Assembly: GCA_945897365.1 (NCBI GenBank)
Contig: CAMDFD010000006.1
Span: 101,174 to 165,173 of the forward strand
Reading direction: 5' to 3'
Length of the DNA: 64,000 nt
From: Bordetella parapertussis
GTDB taxonomy: Bacteria; Pseudomonadota; Gammaproteobacteria; Burkholderiales; Burkholderiaceae_B
The notes beneath the pieces were generated by a model that worked only from the letters and a program-made list of their open reading frames with translations, was not told the origin of the DNA and did no database searches. Both the position numbers and the translations under genes were made by a program. Position 1 is the stretch's first letter. The number at the start of each line of letters is the position of its first letter. Below, piece by piece: positions 52,054 through 59,675 of the stretch.

Positions 52054-53360
52054 TGGAATCAATCAAGGTCGGTTTGTTGGGGCTAGGCGTCGTCGGTGGC
52101 GGCACGTGGAAAGTGTTGGCGCGTAATGCAGGCGAAATCTCTCGTCGCGCGGGTCGCAACATCGAAGTGACCCGTGTGGCGGTGCGCGATATCGCCAAAG
52201 CGCGCGCGTTGCTAGGCGATGCGGTCGAGCTTGGCACCGATTCTTTTGCCGTCGTGCGCGATCCTTCAATCGATATCGTGGTCGAGTTGATTGGTGGCGA
52301 TACCCTCGCGCGCGAATTGGTGCTAGAGGCGATCGCCCATGGCAAACATGTAGTGACCGCCAACAAAGCCTTGCTGGCCAAACATGGGACGGAGATTTTT
52401 GCCGCGGCCTCAGCCAAAGGCGTGATGGTCGCGTTCGAAGCTGCCGTCGCTGGCGGTATTCCTATTATCAAAGCGATACGCGAGGGCTTGACGGCAAATC
52501 GTATCGAATGGGTCGCTGGCATTATCAACGGGACGACCAATTTCATTTTGTCGGAAATGCGTTCACGTGGTTTACCTTTTGCGACCGTGCTGGCTGAGGC
52601 GCAAAAACTGGGATACGCCGAAGCGGATCCGACCTTCGATATCGAAGGGGTCGATGCCGCGCACAAGCTCACCTTGCTCGCATCGTTGGCGTTCGGGATT
52701 CCTGTACAGTTCGATAAGGCACACATTGAGGGTATTTCCAAGCTGGCTTCCGAGGACATCAAGCTTGCTGAACGGTTAGGCTATCGGATCAAACTCCTTG
52801 GTATTACAAAGCGTCGTCCCAACGGGATTGAGTTGCGTGTGCATCCGGCACTCGTGCCTAGCGCTTCTTTACTCGCCAACGTCGAAGGTGCGATGAATGC
52901 GGTCTTGGTGCGTGGTGACGCAGTGGGTCAGACACTTTATTACGGTAAGGGCGCGGGTGAGGAACCCACCGCTTCGGCTGTCGTGGCCGATCTTGTCGAC
53001 GTCACACGTTTACACACTGCCGACCCTGAACACCGCGTCCCACATTTGGCGTTCCAACCCGATGCGATGTCGGACATCCCGATCTTGTCTATCGAAGACG
53101 TCGTGACCTCATACTATCTGCGGATGACCGTCGCGGACCAGCCAGGCGTCTTGGCGGACATCGCCCGTGTGTTGGCTGATGCAGGGATCTCGATTGGCTC
53201 GATGATTCAACAGCCGTCCGACGCTGATGGCAGCGCGGATCTGATCTTTTTGACGCATCAAGCGTTAGAGCGAAATATCAATATCGCGATTGCTCGAATC
53301 GAAGCCCTGACGTTCATTCGTTCCAGCGTGACCCGATTGAGAGTGGAAAGCTTGTCATGA
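52053..53360 (+). CDS. hom: Homoserine dehydrogenase
   Basis: 435 residues. The NAD(P) domain (VGLLGLGVVGGGTWKVL), the catalytic domain (GIINGTTNFILSEMRSRG, KLGYAEADPTFDIEGVDAAHK) and a C-terminal ACT domain (DQPGVLADIARVLADAGISI) are present. The ACT domain suggests feedback control by threonine. It is not fused to aspartokinase. The stop overlaps thrC (ATGA). Confidence 0.97.
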   Translation: MESIKVGLLGLGVVGGGTWKVLARNAGEISRRAGRNIEVTRVAVRDIAKARALLGDAVELGTDSFAVVRDPSIDIVVELIGGDTLARELVLEAIAHGKHVVTANKALLAKHGTEIFAAASAKGVMVAFEAAVAGGIPIIKAIREGLTANRIEWVAGIINGTTNFILSEMRSRGLPFATVLAEAQKLGYAEADPTFDIEGVDAAHKLTLLASLAFGIPVQFDKAHIEGISKLASEDIKLAERLGYRIKLLGITKRRPNGIELRVHPALVPSASLLANVEGAMNAVLVRGDAVGQTLYYGKGAGEEPTASAVVADLVDVTRLHTADPEHRVPHLAFQPDAMSDIPILSIEDVVTSYYLRMTVADQPGVLADIARVLADAGISIGSMIQQPSDADGSADLIFLTHQALERNINIAIARIEALTFIRSSVTRLRVESLS

Positions 53361-54766
53361 AATATGTTTCTACACGAGGAGGCATGCAGGCGCTCGAATT
53401 TTCGGATATTTTGTTAGAAGGTTTAGCCCCCGATGGTGGCTTGGCTGTACCGGAATATATTCCTCAAGTTTCTGCGCAGACGCTCGAATCTTGGCGCGCC
53501 ATGCCTTATCACGCGCTGGCGACCGAAGTCTTGTCTTTGTTCGTGACGGATATCGAGCGCACGACATTGGCTGCGATGACGGCATCCGCCTATTGCAAGG
53601 CATCCTTTAAAACTGAAGCGATTGTGCCAGTGCAGCCTTTGTATGATGGACTGTCACTGTTGCGCTTGTCCGAAGGGCCCACTCTGGCGTTCAAAGACAT
53701 GGCGATGCAGTTTTTAGGGCAAGTGTTTCCTTATGTGCTCAAGCAGCGCGGGTCGACACTCAATATTCTTGGCGCGACCTCTGGAGATACGGGCTCGGCC
53801 GCCGAATACGCGATGCGTGGCAAAGAGGCTGTGGCGGTCTTCATGCTTTCACCGCACGGACGGATGAGCGCGTTTCAACGTGCGCAGATGTATTCGCTGC
53901 AAGATGCCAATATTCATAATATCGCGGTCAAAGGCGTGTTTGACGAAGCGCAAGACGTTGTCAAAGCGCTCGCGGGCGATTTACCATTCAAGTCCAAATA
54001 TCGTCTAGGCGCGGTCAACTCGATCAACTGGGCGCGTATCGCAGCACAGATTGTGTATTACTTTCATGGTTGGCTACGCTCGACTTCAGGTTCTGGACAA
54101 GAAGTTTCGTTCACGGTACCTTCCGGAAATTTTGGCAATATCCTGGCGGGTCATATCGCGCGTTCGATGGGCTTACCCATTCGTCGATTGGTACTTGCGA
54201 CCAACGAAAACAATGTCCTCGAAGAGTTCTTCCGCACGGGGATTTATCGTCCGCGTGGAGCGGCCCAAACGTTTGCGACGTCGAGTCCCTCAATGGACAT
54301 TTCGCGCGCCTCAAATTTCGAACGGTTTGTTTACGATCTCGTGGGACGCGATGCCGAGCGAGTGGCCGGACTTTGGCGTGCGTTGTCGCGAGAGGGTTTC
54401 TTCGATCTATCTAGCATGAAGCCTGAACTTGAGCGTCGTTATGGTTTTGTCGCCGGGTGCAGTACGCATCAAAATCGTTTGACCACGATCCGTGACGTAC
54501 ACGCGCGCACCGGCGTATTGATCGACCCCCACACGGCGGATGGCATTAAAGTGGCTGCCTCCTTCGTCGAGCCCGGTATTCCGATGTTGGTCCTTGAGAC
54601 CGCCTTGCCAGCCAAGTTTTCTGAGGTGATCGAAGAGGCGCTTGGCATACCCGCACCCTTGCCCGAGGGGCTTGAACATCTTGAGTCCTTGCCGCAGCAC
54701 TTTACAGTCTTGCCTTGCGATGTCGCAAGCGTGCGCGCCTATATCATTGAACACGCTGGGCACTGA
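53357..54766 (+). CDS. thrC: Threonine synthase
   Basis: 469 residues of the longer proteobacterial type (MKYVSTRGGMQALEFSDILL). The PLP lysine is in LAFKDMAMQFLGQVF and phosphate binding in GATSGDTGSAAEYAMRGKE. It converts O-phosphohomoserine to threonine. It is coupled to hom; crcB begins 5 bases after it. Confidence 0.97.
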   Translation: MKYVSTRGGMQALEFSDILLEGLAPDGGLAVPEYIPQVSAQTLESWRAMPYHALATEVLSLFVTDIERTTLAAMTASAYCKASFKTEAIVPVQPLYDGLSLLRLSEGPTLAFKDMAMQFLGQVFPYVLKQRGSTLNILGATSGDTGSAAEYAMRGKEAVAVFMLSPHGRMSAFQRAQMYSLQDANIHNIAVKGVFDEAQDVVKALAGDLPFKSKYRLGAVNSINWARIAAQIVYYFHGWLRSTSGSGQEVSFTVPSGNFGNILAGHIARSMGLPIRRLVLATNENNVLEEFFRTGIYRPRGAAQTFATSSPSMDISRASNFERFVYDLVGRDAERVAGLWRALSREGFFDLSSMKPELERRYGFVAGCSTHQNRLTTIRDVHARTGVLIDPHTADGIKVAASFVEPGIPMLVLETALPAKFSEVIEEALGIPAPLPEGLEHLESLPQHFTVLPCDVASVRAYIIEHAGH

Positions 54767-54771
54767 GCGCC

Positions 54772-55164
54772 ATGCAAATGCTGACCTCATCCCATTTTCT
54801 GGCTGTAGCGCTTGGCGCGACAGCCGGGGCTTGGTTGAGGTGGCTGCTGGGCCTATGGCTGAATCGTCATGCGGATATGTTGCCTTGGGGCACCTTCGTG
54901 GCCAACATGATTGGCGGTTATTTTGTGGGCCTCATTTTGGGCTTGGTGGCAGCTCATCCAGAGTGGCCACAGTTTTGGCGTTTACTGCTGGTCACGGGCT
55001 TTTTGGGGGCGCTCACAACTTTTTCCACGTTTTCCGCCGAGGTCATCGCCTTTGTCGAAGAAGAGCGTTTTGGCATGGCGGTCTCCTATGCCGGGATGAG
55101 CCTCGCGGGCTCGCTAATACTGACTTTCTTGGGCTGGTTTACGGCGCATAGTCTAAGAAGCTAA
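54772..55164 (+). CDS. crcB: Fluoride ion channel/exporter CrcB (Fluc)
   Basis: 130 residues with four hydrophobic segments. Signature segments are GATAGAWLRWLLG, GTFVANMIGGYFVG and GFLGALTTFSTFSAEV, carrying the phenylalanine-box and Na+-site residues. It exports fluoride as a dual-topology dimer. The gap to thrC is only 5 bases, so there is no fluoride riboswitch here. Its last 26 bases overlap the convergent hpnE gene. Confidence 0.93.
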   Translation: MQMLTSSHFLAVALGATAGAWLRWLLGLWLNRHADMLPWGTFVANMIGGYFVGLILGLVAAHPEWPQFWRLLLVTGFLGALTTFSTFSAEVIAFVEEERFGMAVSYAGMSLAGSLILTFLGWFTAHSLRS

Positions 55165-56461
55165 GCTTTTTTTCTAATATCATCGCCGCAGCTAGACCGC
55201 TGCGCACGGCTCCCTCAAGCACGGCCGGATACCCTGTATCAGTCCAGTCTCCCGCTAAAACAATCCGGGGCCAAGGGCTTTTGTTAGTCGGGCGCGTAAG
55301 GCCCGGAACAGCATCGAAAGTTGCCCGCTTTTCCACGATCAGTCTTTGGTGTTTAACGGCAGGCATCTCATTGATGCTGAGGGGATGCTTCGCACATTGC
55401 TCTCTAATTTGGGAGGCAATGGCTTGGACAAAGGGTGCTCTGTCTTGCTTCAAAAAATCGGTCGCGTCACTGACCACCACACTTAGTTGTCGAGGCTGTG
55501 CGGCACGCTTAAAAACCCATTGACCGACATGACCGCGCGCTAAGTCTTCATCGAGCATCAGCATGGGTTGCGGTGGTTGCCAGTCCGACTCAAGCTCTAG
55601 GGTTAGCGTCGCAATGGCACGATACTCAAAGGCTTGCAGGATGCGGTGTAATGCGTCGCCCTCATCACTTGGCTCGAACAAAATTCGCGCTGCAGCATAG
55701 GGCGGTACCGCAACGACGCAGGCATCAAAGTGCTCTTGATCAATCTGGACTTGTGTGGGGGTTGCACGAACCTTGCGCACAAGATGGCGATAGCGCATCG
55801 TCACCGTTTGGGCGGCGGCGTCAGGCCACAGTTGAGATAAATCAACGCTGGGAATCACTAAGTCGCTGGCGCCATGTTGCCCGTCCAAGCTATCGCGCAG
55901 GACATTGAGAAAGAGCTGCGCGCAGCTTTGCGCGATCGGCGTGTTGAGGGCCGCCAAGCACAAGGGGGTCCATAGCCGTTGAGAAAGTATCGCCGACTGC
56001 CGGTGTCGTCGCAGCAATGTCTGCACGGTTTCGTTTGGCTGCGCGCGCCAGCCCGTCAGTCGACACTGCAGCATCATGCGCAAGGCACGCAGGCGCTCAG
56101 ACAGTCCGAGGCCTTTAGCTGATAGCAAGGCCAGCAAGGTATTCAGTGGCGCGGGTAGCGTGGATGCCTGCAGCTTAAAGCTACCATCGGCACTTTCAAG
56201 GTGCAAGGGCGTGCGTAAAAGCACCTGTTCAAGAGAGGGGCTTGGTTGGAGGCGTTCGATGAGTTTGAGTGATTCGGTGTAAGCGCCGAGCATCAGGTGC
56301 TGTCCGTTGTCGATGCGTCCCATATTGACATCGTCGACACCCCGTGCGCGTCCACCCGGAACGGGCGCAGCCTCAAAGACCGTCACCGTCGCGCCCAGGT
56401 CCTTGAGGCGAACGGCCGCAGCCAGTCCAGCCCAGCCCGCACCCACGACGGCAATATTCAC
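55139..56461 (-). CDS. hpnE: Hydroxysqualene dehydroxylase HpnE (FAD-dependent)
   Basis: 440 residues from a GTG at 56461 that overlaps the hpnD stop (GTGA). It begins VNIAVVGAGWAGLAAAVRL, the FAD dinucleotide-binding motif, and ends with the second FAD segment IVLAGDWTDTGYPAVLEGAV. HpnE reduces hydroxysqualene to squalene. It is the third gene of hpnCDE. Confidence 0.9.
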   Translation of the reverse strand: MNIAVVGAGWAGLAAAVRLKDLGATVTVFEAAPVPGGRARGVDDVNMGRIDNGQHLMLGAYTESLKLIERLQPSPSLEQVLLRTPLHLESADGSFKLQASTLPAPLNTLLALLSAKGLGLSERLRALRMMLQCRLTGWRAQPNETVQTLLRRHRQSAILSQRLWTPLCLAALNTPIAQSCAQLFLNVLRDSLDGQHGASDLVIPSVDLSQLWPDAAAQTVTMRYRHLVRKVRATPTQVQIDQEHFDACVVAVPPYAAARILFEPSDEGDALHRILQAFEYRAIATLTLELESDWQPPQPMLMLDEDLARGHVGQWVFKRAAQPRQLSVVVSDATDFLKQDRAPFVQAIASQIREQCAKHPLSINEMPAVKHQRLIVEKRATFDAVPGLTRPTNKSPWPRIVLAGDWTDTGYPAVLEGAVRSGLAAAMILEKKLSFLDYAP

Positions 56462-57336
56462 GTTGAGCCGCTCGAGCGCCTGATTTGTCGCAGTACGCTT
56501 CCACCAGAGCCCACAAAATTTTTCCAGGCAAGCCAAAACTTTCTGATGGGTGTGAGCGAAATACGTTGATCCAACACTTGCCACTTTTCGTCTTCGATTT
56601 CATCGAGTAGGGCGTGGTAAATAGCCGCCATCATGAGACCGGGACGTTGCGCACGGCGGTCATTTTCTGGCAGCGCGTCGATCGCTTCGCGGTAGAGCTT
56701 TCGCGCGCGCGCCGCTTCAAAAGCCATCAGCGAAGAAAAATTTTCGGAGTATTGGCTGTTGAGAACATCGGCGGCACGCACGCCAAACTGTTGCAGGTCG
56801 CTGATGGGTAGATAAATTCGGCCGCGGCGAGCATCGTCACCGACGTCTCGGATGATGTTGGTCAGCTGAAAGGCAATTCCTAACTTACTTGCATATTTAA
56901 GTGTGGCTGGATCTTGATAGCCAAAAATGCCAGCAGACAGCTCCCCCACCACGCCGGCGACATGCCAGCAGTATTTTTCCAAACCTGGCCAGTCTAGATA
57001 ACGGGTTTGGTCCAGATCCATCTCCATCCCATCAATGATCGCGATCAGCCTAGACTGGGTGATGTCAAAGGGGGCCAGAAAGGGCGCGAGCGCCTGCGTG
57101 ACGGGGTGTTCGGGTTTGCCTTGAAACAAGGCATCAATTTGAGTGCGCCACCAGGCAAGCTTGATGCGCGCGATCGAGGTGTCTGTACACTCATCCACGA
57201 CATCGTCGACTTCACGACAAAAAGCATAGAGCGCCGTGATGGCTTGACGCCGCTCGGGTGGCAAAAATAAAAAAGCGTAATAAAAACTTGAGCCACTTTT
57301 GGCCGCTTTTTCTTGACAGTATTCGTGAGGGGTCAT
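56458..57336 (-). CDS. hpnD: Presqualene diphosphate synthase HpnD
   Basis: 292 residues of the squalene/phytoene synthase family. Aspartate motifs are FCREVDDVVDE and IIRDVGDDARRGRIYLP. HpnD condenses two farnesyl diphosphates to presqualene diphosphate. The start is 4 bases after the hpnC stop and it overlaps hpnE. Confidence 0.92.
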   Translation of the reverse strand: MTPHEYCQEKAAKSGSSFYYAFLFLPPERRQAITALYAFCREVDDVVDECTDTSIARIKLAWWRTQIDALFQGKPEHPVTQALAPFLAPFDITQSRLIAIIDGMEMDLDQTRYLDWPGLEKYCWHVAGVVGELSAGIFGYQDPATLKYASKLGIAFQLTNIIRDVGDDARRGRIYLPISDLQQFGVRAADVLNSQYSENFSSLMAFEAARARKLYREAIDALPENDRRAQRPGLMMAAIYHALLDEIEDEKWQVLDQRISLTPIRKFWLAWKNFVGSGGSVLRQIRRSSGST

Positions 57337-57340
57337 CGCA

Positions 57341-58147
57341 TCAGGCTCTTAATGCACGCCAAAACATCACGACCCAGTCATGGGCACGCAAGGTCGGGCG
57401 ATGTCGGAAAACATCAAAACGTACATGCTCGATTTTTTCGAGAATTCTCAGTCCACCCTGGATGATTAAACGAAGCTCAAGACCGATTCTGCCTGAGAGC
57501 GTTCTTCCGAGGGGTAAACCAGAGTTTAACAACCCTCGCGCGCGATCCACTTGAAACTGCATCAGTCGACACCAGGCTTGGTCTGCATGTGCTTGCGCGA
57601 TGTGCTGCTCAGTCACCCCAAAGTGCTTTAAATCCTCTAGGGGTAAATAGATACGCCCTTTTTGCCAGTCGATCGCGACATCTTGTAAAAAATTGACAAG
57701 CTGCAGTGCAGAGCAGATGGCTGCAGATTGGGTCATCGAGCGCGTATCCGTCGTCCGATACAGATAAAGCATCAGCGTACCGACAGGATCGGCAGACCGT
57801 CTGCAGTAGTCAAGCAGGCAAGGGTAGTCCTCATAACGGGTTTGTTCGATATCCTGATCAAAGGCGGAAAGCAGGTCTAAAAATGGTGAGGTAGGTAAGT
57901 GATGTTGCCTGATAGTTTGCGCCAAAGGCTCAAAGCTTGCCTCAGGTTTTTCGCCTCGTTCAATCTTAAGAATCGCTTCCCGATAGTGTTGGAGAGCTGC
58001 TCTGCGCTCTGAGGAGGTGGCGTCGCCTTCATCGGCGAGATCGTCTGCGCCGCGGGCGAAGCGATAGATGTCTGTCACGGCTCGGCGCAGTCGCTTGGGC
58101 AGTAAAAAGGAGGCGACAGGAAAGTTCTCGTAATGGTCGACAGACAT
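57341..58147 (-). CDS. hpnC: Hydroxysqualene synthase HpnC
   Basis: 268 residues, also of the squalene/phytoene synthase family. Motifs are RGADDLADEGD and FLQDVAIDWQKGRIYLP. HpnC converts presqualene diphosphate to hydroxysqualene. It is the first gene of the leftward hpnCDE operon. No squalene-hopene cyclase gene is in the window, so the final product (hopanoid or squalene) is open. Confidence 0.9.
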   Translation of the reverse strand: MSVDHYENFPVASFLLPKRLRRAVTDIYRFARGADDLADEGDATSSERRAALQHYREAILKIERGEKPEASFEPLAQTIRQHHLPTSPFLDLLSAFDQDIEQTRYEDYPCLLDYCRRSADPVGTLMLYLYRTTDTRSMTQSAAICSALQLVNFLQDVAIDWQKGRIYLPLEDLKHFGVTEQHIAQAHADQAWCRLMQFQVDRARGLLNSGLPLGRTLSGRIGLELRLIIQGGLRILEKIEHVRFDVFRHRPTLRAHDWVVMFWRALRA

Positions 58148-58307
58148 GTGAAAAAGTATTTTAAAGAGTCATGCGCAGACGCAAAAACCAAAGTGTAGTG
58201 GGTCACCCCTAGCATTTTGTGGGTTTAGTGGACAAATTTCAGGTCTTTAAGGGTAAGCCCCTGCGTTAGACTAGCGATATGCGGTGCATCGTGCGCCAGA
58301 GACTTTC

Positions 58308-59675
58308 ATGGCCAAAATAAAAACGATCTTTACCTGTTCGGAATGCGGTGGCATCAGCCCAAAATGGTTGGGCCAGTGCCCGCATTGCCAGGCTTGGAAT
58401 ACGCTTGAGGAATCCCGCGATACGGGACTCGCCGCTCAGGCAGAACAGCATCGCTATGCGCCGCTCGCTGCGTCGACCGCGTTACGCAGCCTAGCCGATG
58501 TCGAGGCGTTGGAATTACCGAGGATTTCCACGGGTATTGCTGAGTTTGATCGTGTGCTGGGTGGTGGTCTAGTGGCTGGCGCGGTTGTGTTGATTGGTGG
58601 AGACCCTGGCATTGGTAAATCCACACTGTTGCTTCAGGCGCTGGTGGCGATGTCGGGTGAGCGCCGTGTCTTGTATGTGACCGGCGAAGAGTCTGCCGAG
58701 CAAGTTGCTTTGCGCGCGCGTCGTTTAGGTTTGTCAGGCGAGGGTGTGGATCTGTTCGCTGAAATTCGTCTTGAGGCGATTCAGTCCGCTTTACTTGAGC
58801 AAAAGCCTGCAGTGGCTGTGATCGATTCGATCCAGACCATGTATTCCAGCGAACTGTCCGCAGCACCGGGTTCGGTCTCTCAGGTTAAAGAGTGTGCCGC
58901 ACAACTCACCCGTCTAGCCAAACAGGCCGGTATTCCGATCGTCATGATTGGCCATGTCACCAAGGATGGCGCGCTCGCGGGGCCTCGCGTGCTTGAGCAT
59001 ATTGTGGATACTGTGTTGTATTTCGAAGGGGATACACACTCTTCGTTCCGACTGATTCGTGCCTTTAAAAACCGTTTTGGTGCTGTTAATGAGCTCGGTG
59101 TGTTTGCGATGACGGATCGTGGTTTGCGGGGTGTGGCAAATCCGTCCGCGCTGTTTTTGTCACAACATTCTGCTCAAGTATCCGGCTCTTGCGTGATGGC
59201 GACCCAAGAAGGCACGCGACCGTTATTGGTTGAAATCCAGGCGCTGGTCGACACTGCGCATGTACCCAATCCACGTCGTCTTTCTGTGGGACTCGAGGGC
59301 AACCGTCTGGCGATGTTGCTTGCTGTGCTCAATCGGCACGCTGGGGTCTCGACCTCCGATCAGGATGTCTTTGTCAACGCAGTGGGTGGGGTGCGGATTA
59401 CCGAACCCGCCGCGGATCTTGCCGTTTTACTGGCGATTTTGTCGTCGTTGCGCGATCGACCTTTGCCCAAGGGATTATTTGCTTTTGGTGAGGTCGGGTT
59501 AGCCGGTGAGGTACGTCCCGCACCGCGTGGTCAGGAACGTTTGCGCGAAGCCGCCAAACTTGGCTTCTCCGTCGCCATTATTCCAAAAGCCAATGCACCG
59601 CGACAACCGATCGAGGGGCTCGAGGTGTGGGCCGTTGATCGTTTGCAAGACGCCTTGGATCGGTTGAGAGCATGA
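58308..59675 (+). CDS. radA: DNA repair protein RadA
   Basis: 455 residues from the ATG at 58308. A zinc finger (CSECGGISPKWLGQCPHC), RecA-like Walker A (LIGGDPGIGKSTLLLQA), the RadA-specific KNRFG motif (AFKNRFGAVNELGVF) and a Lon-like C-terminal domain are present. RadA is a helicase for branch migration in recombination. The stop overlaps the next gene (ATGA). Confidence 0.96.
   Translation: MAKIKTIFTCSECGGISPKWLGQCPHCQAWNTLEESRDTGLAAQAEQHRYAPLAASTALRSLADVEALELPRISTGIAEFDRVLGGGLVAGAVVLIGGDPGIGKSTLLLQALVAMSGERRVLYVTGEESAEQVALRARRLGLSGEGVDLFAEIRLEAIQSALLEQKPAVAVIDSIQTMYSSELSAAPGSVSQVKECAAQLTRLAKQAGIPIVMIGHVTKDGALAGPRVLEHIVDTVLYFEGDTHSSFRLIRAFKNRFGAVNELGVFAMTDRGLRGVANPSALFLSQHSAQVSGSCVMATQEGTRPLLVEIQALVDTAHVPNPRRLSVGLEGNRLAMLLAVLNRHAGVSTSDQDVFVNAVGGVRITEPAADLAVLLAILSSLRDRPLPKGLFAFGEVGLAGEVRPAPRGQERLREAAKLGFSVAIIPKANAPRQPIEGLEVWAVDRLQDALDRLRA

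Noticed and set aside
54767..54771. Fluoride riboswitch upstream of crcB
   Set aside because: Only 5 bases separate thrC from crcB, so there is no room for one unless it lies within thrC.
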